Shown: positions 1-9,834, numbered from the stretch's first letter. The stretch: 64,000 nt of DNA from JASGMR01 sp963664675 (GCA_963664675.2 CAXXLB010000009.1:496001-560000), one strand, 5' to 3'. The notes: generated by a model not told the origin, from the sequence alone. Translations and numbers: made by a program.

Positions 1-1
1 A

Positions 2-322
2 AGGCAAAGATTTCAGAAGATCACATTTCCTCTGCTCCTCGTCACTCTCGCTCCACTTCTGGTAGGAAGTTTCGCTTTCAATTTCAATAATTTTGTGGGA
101 ATTTACCTGTTAACTCAGGGTGGGCCGGCTATCGCGGGCAGTTCTACCGTTGCGGGATCAACTGATATATTGATCTCATACACCTATAAACTGGCATTCG
201 AAGGAAGAGGTCAGGATTTTGGGTTTGCCAGCGCGATTTCAATTCTCATCTTTCTGATCGTAGTCGGTATAAGTTATGTTAATTTCAAGCTTTCCGGTTC
301 TTTCGAGGAGGTGAATAGATAA
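2..322 (+). CDS. malF: Maltose-type ABC permease MalF, C-terminal part
   Basis: The reading frame is open from the left edge, so the gene is cut by the window; a GTG at 95 is internal. The visible 106 residues hold two hydrophobic segments and the TQGGP stretch typical of the last periplasmic loop of MalF-type (CUT1 family) sugar permeases, ending SFEEVNR. It is an inner-membrane channel subunit that pairs with MalG. Its stop overlaps the start of the next gene by one base (TAATG), so the two are translationally coupled. The sugar cannot be told from this fragment; maltose or another alpha-glucan is the usual substrate of the subfamily. Confidence 0.85.
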   Translation, partial: RQRFQKITFPLLLVTLAPLLVGSFAFNFNNFVGIYLLTQGGPAIAGSSTVAGSTDILISYTYKLAFEGRGQDFGFASAISILIFLIVVGISYVNFKLSGSFEEVNR

Positions 323-3072
323 TGGCAGTCGAAAGAAAAGCATATTGGCTGAGACATCTGATTTTAATAATAATCGTCATTATCGTTCTCTTTCCTGTAG
401 CCTGGCTGGTAAATACATCTATCAGAAGAGATGAAGCAGCTTTTTCACCCAATTTATTCTCCTCAAGAATCACTTTTCAGCATTATAAAAATCTGTTATT
501 TCCTCAATCCAGTGTTGGAAGATTGGTAATCGATATACAGAACGCTGTTTATCAAACCGGAGATTACAGTGATAAAAGTGAAGAAGAGATCATTGAGATA
601 GTTCAGAATTATATAGATAAATACGATGAATTAACTGAAAAATCCATTAAAATTTCGGAATCAATAAACAGCGAACTAAAAAATTTGAGAAAAGCGATAG
701 ATGATAATATCTATCCTAATATGATCGAATCAATTAACAAAATCAGAGAAAAAGACATTGAACTGTTAAATGAAAAGACATCTCAATTGGATATAGATAC
801 TAACTCACCATATTTCATTGCGGCTGTGGGAAAAATTTTACTTTCTTACGATAACTGGAATACAGATACTTTTAAATACCTGCTCTCCGAATTCGGAAGC
901 GTAGGTGAAGAAATATCCAATAAAATTGGCAATTTTGACAACTCGTTGAATAAATTGAAAGAAAATGAAACAAGACTCTTTGAAAAGGTTTCCAAAATGG
1001 AATTCGATGAAAAAGACAACGTTCTTAAAAGTATTTCCAATACTTCACTTTATTATGATCCTTTCGATTACACAGAATGGAGAAAAATTGAATGGCTGAA
1101 GACCATAAATAAATTTCTGAAGGACATAGACGATGAAGAACTCCAAGTGATAAAATCCGATTTCTACGATTCATTCAAGGAAGCAAGAAACAATTTTGAA
1201 ATCGTCAATCAATCGATAGAAGAACTCAATACTGAAGTACAAAAGTTGATAGAAAATTCTTATACTGATAAAACAAAAAAATATCTTGATACGGTTGTCT
1301 CTTTGGAAGATATTAACAGCAGCTTAGAAAATTTATATAAAAATCTGAATTCAGATAGTGAAGCCAGAAAAGAAATCATTGATGGTTTGAACGTGGCAGA
1401 CCCTGTAATTGCTCTTGAAACCGAAAAATTAGAGATTTTAAAAAATACTACTGAAAAATCACTCACAAAAAATTACCCGGCTTTAGATTCCACAGTTGAA
1501 CCTGATGAAATATTTAATTCAATTCAAAATCAAAATTATTCTATCAACACCATGCTTCAAAATATTAATGCACTTGAAATCACTAAAACCATTTCAATTC
1601 TTTCTGAATTTGAAAAAACCCGGGATCTTTATGACTGGTTTTTGGAAAACGCGAGAAATATCTCATCAATTCCTGAAAATTCCGATATAAAAAATACTTT
1701 AAAAATACTCGATGCTTCTTACTCAAATCTTTTTAGAATCTTACCTTCATTTGAAAATACAATCGACGATTTAGTAACAATCGAATCAAAAATTGAGAAT
1801 TATTTAATTGATATCGAAAGACTGGAAAAACAGAAAGCGGATTATGAAAAAACAATCGAAGAAAATGAGTATTATGCATTGAATGAAATTGACAATCTAT
1901 CTGAAGCGGAAGAATTAGTAAATATTCTGGTAGTAAAAAACATCGCAAAAAATGAATTTTCTGATTCAGATATTGTAAACAACTATATTAAAGAAATTTC
2001 ACCATTAATAGAATCATTTACAGAAGAAAAACCTAAAAAAAGATACAATGATTACTACTGGTACAGCAATGCTGAAGAAGCTTATATAAATGGTACAGAG
2101 GGATCGGTGATATTAAAAAGTACGATCGATAATATGAATACCTATATGTCATCACTCAAGGAAAATGTTTACGCCTATATAAGATTAAAGTTCCTCAAAT
2201 CACCTGTAAGTATCGATGAATTCACTAAACTCCAAAATGAATTCAACACGGGATATCAGCTTTTCAATGCAAAATATCAAAGAGCTTCAAGATTAATTTC
2301 AGACATGCTGGATTCCCCCCCCTCATATTCTACAGAAATATCCGGGCCTTTAAAATCGATGGATAAAAATCTTTTTGATGTTGTTCAAATCTGGAAAACA
2401 AAACAGAGAACATATTTTTTCTTCACAAGATGGCTTTTAAACTCTGTTATAGTGGCATTATCGGTTGCTATTATAAGCGTTCTCACAGCAGCATTGGCCG
2501 CATATCCATTCAGCAGGTTGAGATTTTCCGGAAGAAGACAAGGACTACTGGTTTTGCTACTAATACAAATGTTTCCATCGGTTATGTTTATGATCGCAAT
2601 TTATGCTTTACTTCAATTTTTAGGAATGTATATTCCCTCACTCGGTCTGAACAGTCTGGGGGGGTTGATATTTGCTTATTCCGGAGGTATCGCATTCAAC
2701 ATATATTTGATAAAAGGATATTATGATACGATACCAAATTCTCTGGAAGAATCTGCTATGATAGATGGATGTACAAGGTTTCAGGCATTTATTAAAATAG
2801 TAGCACCGCTTGCTAGACCGATATTGGCGGTTGTTGCGATTTTGACCTTTATGAACATTTTCAACGAATTTGTCATGGCAAGGGTATTTTTACAGGACAT
2901 AACAAAATGGACTTACGCCGTCGGTCTATGGCAATTCTCCGGCGAATTTCAAACGGAATGGGGACCATTTTGTTCTGCCGCTCTGATAGGGGCAATTCCA
3001 ATGGTTTTATTTTTCCTGATATTGCAGGATTATATCGTTGGCGGATTGACTCAAGGATCTGTAAAGGGATAA
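322..3072 (+). CDS. malG: MalG-type ABC permease with a ~630-residue insertion
   Basis: This 916-residue protein has a normal MalG frame: TM1 at about residues 10-32, then TFQHYKNLLF; and from about residue 695 RWLLNSVIV onward five more membrane segments with the EAA loop (EESAMIDGCTRFQAF) that docks on the ATPase. Ordinary MalG is about 280-300 residues. The extra 630 or so residues sit in the first extracytoplasmic loop between TM1 and TM2. They are rich in K, E, N, I and S with heptad-like helical patterns, few glycines and no cysteines, so a long helical or coiled-coil module outside the membrane is likely. I see no solute-binding-protein motif in it. I recall that MalG proteins of other Thermotogota are also oversized, but cannot verify this here. 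The frame is unbroken and the start is preceded by GAGGAGGTG. Confidence 0.88.
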   Translation: MAVERKAYWLRHLILIIIVIIVLFPVAWLVNTSIRRDEAAFSPNLFSSRITFQHYKNLLFPQSSVGRLVIDIQNAVYQTGDYSDKSEEEIIEIVQNYIDKYDELTEKSIKISESINSELKNLRKAIDDNIYPNMIESINKIREKDIELLNEKTSQLDIDTNSPYFIAAVGKILLSYDNWNTDTFKYLLSEFGSVGEEISNKIGNFDNSLNKLKENETRLFEKVSKMEFDEKDNVLKSISNTSLYYDPFDYTEWRKIEWLKTINKFLKDIDDEELQVIKSDFYDSFKEARNNFEIVNQSIEELNTEVQKLIENSYTDKTKKYLDTVVSLEDINSSLENLYKNLNSDSEARKEIIDGLNVADPVIALETEKLEILKNTTEKSLTKNYPALDSTVEPDEIFNSIQNQNYSINTMLQNINALEITKTISILSEFEKTRDLYDWFLENARNISSIPENSDIKNTLKILDASYSNLFRILPSFENTIDDLVTIESKIENYLIDIERLEKQKADYEKTIEENEYYALNEIDNLSEAEELVNILVVKNIAKNEFSDSDIVNNYIKEISPLIESFTEEKPKKRYNDYYWYSNAEEAYINGTEGSVILKSTIDNMNTYMSSLKENVYAYIRLKFLKSPVSIDEFTKLQNEFNTGYQLFNAKYQRASRLISDMLDSPPSYSTEISGPLKSMDKNLFDVVQIWKTKQRTYFFFTRWLLNSVIVALSVAIISVLTAALAAYPFSRLRFSGRRQGLLVLLLIQMFPSVMFMIAIYALLQFLGMYIPSLGLNSLGGLIFAYSGGIAFNIYLIKGYYDTIPNSLEESAMIDGCTRFQAFIKIVAPLARPILAVVAILTFMNIFNEFVMARVFLQDITKWTYAVGLWQFSGEFQTEWGPFCSAALIGAIPMVLFFLILQDYIVGGLTQGSVKG

Positions 3073-3117
3073 AAAATCAAACATTGAAACAAATATTTTA
3101 TTTTTTAGGTGATTGTG

Positions 3118-4300
3118 ATGCATAAAAACTGGATAAAACCTGATTTAAAAAAAATCCATTCCGAATTTTACCGGAACTATAATAAACCATTTCAACGGAT
3201 CTCCCCCTGAATCTCCTTTGAATGAAGATGAATTCAATTTTAATTTAGATGGAGTAAATAAAATTATAGTCTTTATTATAGATGCTCTAGGGTACAGGTC
3301 GCTTATAGATATCATTAAAAGATCTCCCGATCTCTCTCTTTTTAAAAGCGTGCCGATCCATAAAATCACTTCGGTATTTCCGTCCACCACTTCTTCGGCA
3401 TTAACCAGCTTTTATACCGGTAAATTTCCGGGAGAACACGGGATTTTTGGTTACACATTATTTTTAAAGGAATATGGTTGCTTATCAAATATGATAGAAT
3501 TAACCCCCGTTTTTCAATCGAGAGACGGTTTGGAAAAAAACGGACTGGATCCAAAAAAATTCCTTGGTACTGATACGATTTTTCAAATTTTAGAAAGCAA
3601 TGGAGTTAAAGGCTGTCAAATAACTTCAAAAAGCTTTGTCAACACTGGATTTACCATTATGCATTCTTCCGGGGGAAGTGTAAAAGGAACATTTGGAATG
3701 GGGGACATGTTCCATGAAACTTTAAAGAAAATAAATACAATAAAAACTAAAGGACTTATTTATTGTTATTGGGGATTGGTAGATACATTCGGTCACAAAT
3801 ATGGTCCAAATTCAAGGGCATTTTATCTTGAAAGCTACTCTTTACTTAAAATGATTTCCGAGTTCTACAAAAAATATCTGCCCGAAAATGTCGGTATGTT
3901 TATTACCGCTGATCACGGGCAGATTCAAAATAACTATAAAGATGAAATAAACTGGTCCAGAAGAGATGAAATTTATCAATATCTCTACTGTCTTCCCGGA
4001 GGAGAGCACAGAGCGGTTTATTTGTATACGCATGAACCCGACAACTTAAAAAGAATTATAAAAGAAAAATATAAATCTGACCTTTATATTTTATCCAGAG
4101 AAGAAGCTATAAAAGAGAAACTATTTGGAAACGAGGTACTCGAAAAATATAAAAACAGAATAGGAAATTTAATAATTCTTCCTGAAAGAAAAAAGGCATT
4201 TTGCTATAATTACAATGGTCAGGCTCATTCCATGAAAGGAAGGCATGGCGGATTATCTGAAAAAGAGATGTATATACCTTTAATATATCTGAGAAAATAG
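3118..4300 (+). CDS. Type I phosphodiesterase / nucleotide pyrophosphatase-like protein (frameshifted N-terminus)
   Basis: This is an alkaline-phosphatase-fold hydrolase. Visible are the first metal-ligand motif (FIIDALG), the nucleophile region (VFPSTTSSALTS), GEHGIFGY, ITADHGQ and a late H-containing GRHGG, as in the type I phosphodiesterase/nucleotide pyrophosphatase family. The long frame can only start at a TTG (3218) with no good SD. An ATG at 3118 opens MHKNWIKPDLKK and ends early, but removing one A from the A8 run at 3147-3154 joins it in frame to SIPNFTGTIINHFNG and gives a 393-residue protein. I therefore draw the gene from 3118. It follows malG by 45 bp and precedes the flavoprotein by 10 bp, so it is in the same operon. 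Substrate unknown. Confidence 0.75.
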
Positions 4301-4310
4301 GAGGAAATCA

Positions 4311-5660
4311 ATGAATAAAGTAGAAGTCGCTGTAATTGGCGGTGGTCCGGGTGGAACGGATTGTGCAATCAGAATCGCTCAAAGAGGTAAAAAGGTTGCT
4401 ATAATTGAAAAGAAATATTTCGGTGGAACTTGTACAAATTGGGGTTGTATCCCCACAAAAGCAATGATGACATCAGCTCATCTTTACGGAAATATAATTT
4501 CCAAAGGAAAAAGACTTGGAATTAAAGCTCAGGCGGAAGTTGATATAAAAGCTTTAATGAAACATGTTAAGCGATCAATATTGAGCTCAAGAAAGGGATC
4601 TGAATTTTTGCTAAATAAATATGGTGTAGAAATAATAAAAGATGAAGCAATAATTAAGAATGGGAAATTCTGTTTAAAAAATGATGATTCGGAAATATTG
4701 GCGGATAATATCGTTTTGGCCACAGGATCCGCTCCAAAAATACCGGAATCACTCAATGTCGAAGGTGTCTGGACTTCGGATGATGTATTTGAACTGGAAG
4801 AATTACCCGAATCCTTGTTGATCATAGGGGCTGGAGTAATAGGAGTAGAAATGGCAACAATTTTCAGTTCGCTTGGAACAAAGGTCACTCTTATTGAATT
4901 TATGAACAGAGTAGTTCCATTCGAAGATATAGATATATCTCAACTACTGGAAAATGAAATGAGAAAAAAGAAAATAGAAATCATAACCGGAACGAGCGTC
5001 AATGAGATACGTAAGACCGATAATGGGTTCAACTCTTCTTTATCAAATAACAAATCTATAGAATCATCTCATGTATTAGTTGCAATAGGAAGAAAACCCG
5101 TTTACCCGGATGGACTTGAAAAAATCGTTAAAATCGAAAAGGGAATAGAAACAGATAACAACTTTTTGACGAATGAAAAAAATATTTATGCGATTGGTGA
5201 CGTAAGGGCAAAGGTTATGCTTGCTCATGTTGCAAGTGCCGAAGGTGTGTTTGTAGCTGAAAAATTGTCAGGAAAAAATTCCGATTATTACAGGGAAAAC
5301 TGGCCTGGAGTAATATTCTCCGAACCGGAAATTTCATCGACAGGAGTAAAGGAAACGGAAAAGGGTCTTCCCGATGGTCTGATAAAATTTGTTTTTCCAA
5401 TGGCTGCCAACGGAAGGGCCAACACACTTGCCGAAAGGGAAGGCTTTGCAAAAATAATTGCAGAAAAGGACACTATGATAATCAAAGGCGCGAGTTTTAT
5501 TGGGCCATTTGTCACAGATATCTTAATGGAAATAGAACTGGCGATTAACGAAAAACTCACAGTAGGCGAAGTACTGAAATCAATCCATCCACATCCAACG
5601 ATATCCGAAATAGTCAAAGATACTCTCGAAGGACTTGAAGGAACACCTTTACATATATGA
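4311..5660 (+). CDS. lpdA: Dihydrolipoamide dehydrogenase-like FAD disulfide oxidoreductase
   Basis: This 449-residue class I pyridine-nucleotide-disulfide oxidoreductase has the FAD dinucleotide fold at residues 8-15 (IGGGPGG), the redox pair Cys41/Cys46 in GGTCTNWGCIPTK, a second GxGxxG for NAD(P) (IGAGVIGVE), a GD FAD motif (YAIGDV) and the C-terminal His428/Glu433 pair in HPHPTISE. These are the marks of lipoamide dehydrogenase (E3). No E1, E2 or glycine-cleavage genes are nearby; instead it ends a sugar-transport operon, so the physiological disulfide partner is unclear and another thiol substrate is possible. SD GGAGG lies just before the ATG. Confidence 0.88.
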   Translation: MNKVEVAVIGGGPGGTDCAIRIAQRGKKVAIIEKKYFGGTCTNWGCIPTKAMMTSAHLYGNIISKGKRLGIKAQAEVDIKALMKHVKRSILSSRKGSEFLLNKYGVEIIKDEAIIKNGKFCLKNDDSEILADNIVLATGSAPKIPESLNVEGVWTSDDVFELEELPESLLIIGAGVIGVEMATIFSSLGTKVTLIEFMNRVVPFEDIDISQLLENEMRKKKIEIITGTSVNEIRKTDNGFNSSLSNNKSIESSHVLVAIGRKPVYPDGLEKIVKIEKGIETDNNFLTNEKNIYAIGDVRAKVMLAHVASAEGVFVAEKLSGKNSDYYRENWPGVIFSEPEISSTGVKETEKGLPDGLIKFVFPMAANGRANTLAEREGFAKIIAEKDTMIIKGASFIGPFVTDILMEIELAINEKLTVGEVLKSIHPHPTISEIVKDTLEGLEGTPLHI

Positions 5661-5664
5661 GATA

Positions 5665-5701
5665 AAAAAAGAAATCTGAATTTTTTTCAGATTTCTTTTT
5701 C
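5665..5701 (+). terminator. Intrinsic terminator of the malF-malG-lpdA operon
   Basis: A perfect stem of about 15 bp (AAGAAATCTGAA with TTCAGATTTCTT) around a T5 loop, with a T-tract, begins five bases after the lpdA stop. Its A/T flanks are symmetric, so it may also stop transcripts coming from the right. Confidence 0.85.
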
Positions 5702-5828
5702 TTACAATCTATTCAAAAAATATACAGCATAAATTTTCAATTATAGAAAAATCAAAAACTTTCAATTGGTTATTCGTGTTAAATCAAAATAGGTTAAAAA
5801 AGATTCATTATCAAAAACATAATATATT

Positions 5829-6671
5829 TTAACCTTTCACTCCTCCTGAAAAAGCCTCAACCAAATATCTCTGTATATAGAATGTCAAAATAAATGGCGG
5901 TAATATGGATAGGGTTATCGCTGCAGCGATATTTCCCCATTCGACTCCCCAGGCAGTTATAAACAAACTCGCTCCAACAGTTAAAGTAGTTGAATTTTTG
6001 ATGCTCAATATCAATGCAAATAAAAATTCATTCCAGGAATAGATAAAATCAAGAATAAACACAGCTACTATTGAGTTCACAATAAGCGGGAAAATAATTT
6101 TTATCAAAATTTTAAAACTACCGGCTCCATCGATTCTGGCTGCCTCCTGCATTTCTTTTGGTACTTCCATCATAAATCCTGTCAGGAGAATTATGGATAG
6201 AGGAAGATTCACAAGGATATGAACCAGAATAATGCCGAATCTGGTATCTATCAATCCCCAATTGTTAAACAAAAGATATATGGGAACTGCAAAAACAATC
6301 AGAGGAATCGTTCTGAAACTGGTCGTAAGTGGAAAAATTATTTTTTTGCCAATTCCAAAGGTTGTAATCGCATAGGCCGCGGGAAATGTCAACAAAATTG
6401 TAAAGATCGAGGAAACTGAAGCGATTATTAAACTGTTTATTAAAAAATGAGGAAATTTAAAAGTTGCACTGTTAAAAATTTCAACATAATGGTCGAGAGT
6501 TGGTTTGAATATAAATGGGGGAGGCGAGGCAGAAATATCCGCATCTGTTTTGAATGAAGTCATAATTACATTTATCAGCGGTACGTTGAATATTAAAATT
6601 ATCAATGCCAAAAGTATTATCGAAACAAATTTAGAAACCTTCTTTTTAGTTTTCTTTTTAATAATTATCAC
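5829..6671 (-). CDS. ABC sugar permease, MalG type (CUT1)
   Basis: A 280-residue inner-membrane protein with six predicted membrane segments, the N-terminal helix at about residues 14-36 and the EAA loop MQEAARIDGAGSFKILIKIIFPL. It ends in EAFSGGVKG, typical of MalG-type subunits. It forms the channel with the gene just upstream, whose last codons it overlaps by 14 bases. The start is doubtful: the annotated GTG lies inside the Shine-Dalgarno run GGAAGGAGTG, and the codon best spaced from that run is ATT at 6665. It is the last gene of the amino-sugar operon; the cognate ATPase is not in the window and is presumably shared from elsewhere. Confidence 0.88.
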   Translation of the reverse strand: MIIIKKKTKKKVSKFVSIILLALIILIFNVPLINVIMTSFKTDADISASPPPFIFKPTLDHYVEIFNSATFKFPHFLINSLIIASVSSIFTILLTFPAAYAITTFGIGKKIIFPLTTSFRTIPLIVFAVPIYLLFNNWGLIDTRFGIILVHILVNLPLSIILLTGFMMEVPKEMQEAARIDGAGSFKILIKIIFPLIVNSIVAVFILDFIYSWNEFLFALILSIKNSTTLTVGASLFITAWGVEWGNIAAAITLSILPPFILTFYIQRYLVEAFSGGVKG

Positions 6672-7530
6672 TCCTTCCTATTCCTCTAACAGAAAGGATA
6701 GTAGGAATAAGCATTATCAAGAACAGGATTAACCCGGCAGCGCTGGCTACACTTTGTTTTCCCATAGAGAAACCCATTTTATAAATGTATATACTTATAC
6801 TTGTAGTCATATTTCCCGGGCCCCCTCCTGTAAGAACAAAAATTGTATCAAAAACTCTAAAAGATTCGATGAATCTTAAAAATCCAGAAGAAATTATAGA
6901 TGGCAAAACAAAGGGAAAAATAACATAAAATAATATTCGTAGTTTTCCTGCACCATCTATTTCCGCTGCCTCGAGCGTCTGCTTTGGAACACCCAACATA
7001 GCCGAATATACTATCAGAAATATAAAAGGTGTCCACTGCAATATGTCGATTAAAACAAGAGTAAAAAACACCATATCCGGTCCGAAAAATTCTATATCCG
7101 CTCCAAAAAACATTCTTATATAATTCGGTACCAATCCGATAAAATTATTGAAAAGAATTCTACTCATTAGTCCAAATAAAGAAGGCGCTATCATCATAGG
7201 GGTGATTATTAAAGTCATCAATAATCTTTTGCCTCTGAAATTCTTATAGAAAAAATATGCCAAAAAAAATCCCAGCATCGCTTCAAAAACAGTCGTTAAA
7301 ACACTGAAAAGCAAACTGAACTTCATCGATGACCAGAAATCATTTGAAGTCAATACATCAATAAAATTCTTAAAACCTACTACCGGCGATTCCATTAAAA
7401 AAACTACATTTCTAATACTTATATTAAACGCACTGATAAACAAATATCCCAGTGAAGCAACAACGAATATTGCTAATGGTAAAATGAACAATGAATTTTT
7501 GAATTTCTTTTGGATATGCTCCACCTCCAA
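6658..7530 (-). CDS. ABC sugar permease, MalF type (CUT1)
   Basis: A 290-residue membrane protein with six predicted segments, the EAA loop LEAAEIDGAGKLRILFYVIFP and the VLTGGGPG motif of MalF-type subunits. It is the partner of the following MalG-type permease and of the solute-binding protein upstream. The start is uncertain: the TTG at 7530 has no SD in front of it, while the only strong SD (GGAGGTGG) lies just inside the frame and points to an ATC codon at 7515. A 278-bp gap with a hairpin separates it from the binding-protein gene. Confidence 0.87.
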   Translation of the reverse strand: MEVEHIQKKFKNSLFILPLAIFVVASLGYLFISAFNISIRNVVFLMESPVVGFKNFIDVLTSNDFWSSMKFSLLFSVLTTVFEAMLGFFLAYFFYKNFRGKRLLMTLIITPMMIAPSLFGLMSRILFNNFIGLVPNYIRMFFGADIEFFGPDMVFFTLVLIDILQWTPFIFLIVYSAMLGVPKQTLEAAEIDGAGKLRILFYVIFPFVLPSIISSGFLRFIESFRVFDTIFVLTGGGPGNMTTSISIYIYKMGFSMGKQSVASAAGLILFLIMLIPTILSVRGIGRSDNY

Positions 7531-7768
7531 AAATTTAATTAATTTTTCTCATAAATAATCCATTCTGATTCTAATTCCATTTATTAGCCAATGTCTTACT
7601 ATATCTTTAGATAAACTCCTTAGCTTAATAAAATATAACTAATAGTACTTATTAATTCTATATAAAAACTTTCCACCATCACAACCATAAATTCTTAATT
7701 TACATATGTAAAAATTAATATGCAATAAATTTTTTCGTGATAAATAATAATTATTCCTTTAACAATAT

Positions 7769-7794
7769 AGCGACTACTCGAATGAGCAGTCGCT
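7769..7794 (-). promoter_or_regulatory. Hairpin between binding-protein gene and permeases
   Basis: AGCGACT pairs with AGTCGCT and an inner CTC/GAG extends the stem around a short loop, 15 bases past the binding-protein stop. The following T-tract is weak on the minus strand. Such stem-loops often protect the abundant binding-protein mRNA and reduce read-through into the permease genes; that role is inferred. Confidence 0.6.
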
Positions 7795-7808
7795 TAAACC
7801 AAACAAGA

Positions 7809-9106
7809 TTACTGATTCAATAAATCTTCTACTTCTTTTTGTATTAATTCTAAACCTTCTTCAACATCGTATTGTCCTGCCCAGATTCCGGTTAATCTAT
7901 TAGCCATTATCTCTAGAATGGACATTGTTTCTCCTTCAGTACTTTCTACAAATCCATATTTTTTGATGTGTTCCGCAAGTAATGGTGTTTCAGGTCTTTC
8001 ATCACCCATAGAAATTAAAATATCTTCTACTCCTGGTAATCCGCCATTATCAGCATAAATCTGCATAGCTTCCTTTGAAGCCAAAAATGCTAAGAAATCC
8101 AGTGCGGCTGATTTGTTCTTGCTGTATTTGCTCAAAGCAACACCCAATGAATGAATGTGTGAAGCAGGATTCGGTCCCGGAATAGGTGCTATTGCTATTT
8201 TGTCGTATATTTTTGGTGATTGTTCCGGATCGGCTAAGATGTTGTAAGCCGAAGACCAGTTTATTCCCATAAATCCCTTTTCATTTTTGATAGCTTCATT
8301 GAATTCACCGAATTCATATGTTGTACAACCCTTTGGAGTGGTGTTCATATCATACAGTTCTTTGTAAAGCAGTGCCGCTTTTTCTGCAGGTTCGGTAATA
8401 ATATTGAATTCCCGTCCTCATTAAACCAGGTCCCACCATATGACCAGAGAACATCGTTCCAGATCATGATGTTATAAACCAAATTTTTCATCTGAAGTAC
8501 ATTTCCATATGTGGTGGGGGATTCATCGTTATATTTTTGAGTGAAAAATATCGCGGTTGCCTTATAGTCATCCCAATCCCAAAGATCTGGTGATACGGGC
8601 ACCATTACTTCTCCAAGAAATTCCTGGCTAAGTTCTTTGTACTTTTCAATCCATTCTTCATTTGTCAAAAGCTCATCCATGAGATCCTTTCTATAATAAA
8701 GAAAATGAACGCTTGCATCCAACGGAACTCCATAAAGCATATTATCATAAGTCATACTGTCAAGAGTTGATTTGATAAATACATTCGGATTGATATCAAA
8801 TCCCTCTAAAGGAACGAAATGTCTTGCCAATCTTCCTAAAATGTAAGTGGCCGTAAAAGCAATATCAATTGCATCAGAACCTGCACCAAGCATTGTTTCC
8901 TCTTTAGTCCAAAAACTATCCCTACTGAAATTCAATATTTCAACTTGAATATCAAGTTCTTTTCCCTGATTTTCATTCCAGTAATTTACCACTTTCTGCA
9001 TTGCTTCGCTTTCCGGCCCCGGCCAGTAAACCATAGTTACATTAGTTGCAAAAATGCTTACAGTTATTAAAACTGATAGTGCCAACAACAAAAAAACTTT
9101 CTTCAT
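7809..9106 (-). pseudogene. Extracellular sugar-binding protein, single frameshift
   Basis: A family 1 ABC solute-binding protein split in two frames. The first part (from 9106) has a signal peptide (MKKVFLLLALSVLITVSIFA) and reads to EDGNSI; the second resumes at ITEPAEKAALL and ends DLLNQ. The join is near 8405-8415. The full span is 1298 bases, one short of 433 codons, so one base is missing. The two halves otherwise read as one protein, with motifs such as GVPLDASVH and a C-terminal ASKEAMQIYADNGG. It should deliver an amino sugar or its oligomer to the two permeases downstream. SD GGGAGG precedes the ATG. This is either a recent mutation or a sequencing error. Confidence 0.85.
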
Positions 9107-9123
9107 AAAAAACCTCCCGTTTT

Positions 9124-9834
9124 CTAAAGATTAGATTTTACTGATTGTTTCTTATTCCAACTTTCTACTGCTAAATTGAACCTCTTTGTTATTAATTGTG
9201 GTCTTGTGATAGCAGATCCAACAGTGACAGCGCAGGCTCCAAGATTAAGCGCATTTACCACCTCTTCCGGCTCCCAATAATTACCTTCAGCAACTACAGG
9301 AATATCGAGTTCGTCTACTAAGTTTTTCAATAGTTCTAAATCCGGTTTTGGTCTGCTAACGGTTTCTTCAGTATAGCTCGATAGCGTTGTCGCGAAGATA
9401 TCCGGTTTTAATTTCAAAATGTTTTCTGCATCATGAAAAGTAGCTATATCAGCCATTATCAACTTTTCAGGATATTTCTCTCTGATTTTTATAAAAATAT
9501 TTTCAAGGGATTCCGGTCTCTTTCTATCAGTACAATCAAGCGCCACTATATCGGCCCCCGCTTCTAATACTTCCAAAGCATGTGTCGAAGTTGGTGTTAT
9601 AAAAACATCATAACCTTTCAAATGATCTTTATATAATCCTATGATAGGAACATCAGTAACTTCTCTTATTTGCTTAATGTCTCTAATTCCGTTGGCCCTG
9701 ATCCCTTTGGCACCACCCTCTAAAGCAGACAAAGCCATTCTGGCCATTGAATAATCTGCATAAAGAGGTTCTCCTTCAAAAGCCTGACAGGATACTATTA
9801 TACCCTTGTAAAATTTTTTCATTAACTCGTTCAT
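9124..9834 (-). CDS. nanE: N-acetylmannosamine-6-phosphate 2-epimerase
   Basis: A 236-residue TIM-barrel enzyme that converts ManNAc-6-phosphate to GlcNAc-6-phosphate in the cytoplasm. Family motifs visible are CQAFEGEPLY near the N-terminus, GGAKGIRANG, the catalytic-lysine region VPIIGLYKD, ALDCTDRKRP and VVAEGNYWEP with a late GACAVTVGSAITRP. Length is normal for NanE. It lies 17 bp after the binding-protein start region and in series with a ROK kinase and RpiR regulator, which together make a ManNAc branch feeding NagA. The start is set by GGAGTG five bases before the ATG. Confidence 0.93.
   Translation of the reverse strand: MNELMKKFYKGIIVSCQAFEGEPLYADYSMARMALSALEGGAKGIRANGIRDIKQIREVTDVPIIGLYKDHLKGYDVFITPTSTHALEVLEAGADIVALDCTDRKRPESLENIFIKIREKYPEKLIMADIATFHDAENILKLKPDIFATTLSSYTEETVSRPKPDLELLKNLVDELDIPVVAEGNYWEPEEVVNALNLGACAVTVGSAITRPQLITKRFNLAVESWNKKQSVKSNL

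Noticed and set aside
500..2400. The MalG insertion as a separate gene or an inserted element
   Set aside because: It is in frame on both sides with no start, stop, SD, repeats or target-site duplication, and its base composition matches the surroundings.
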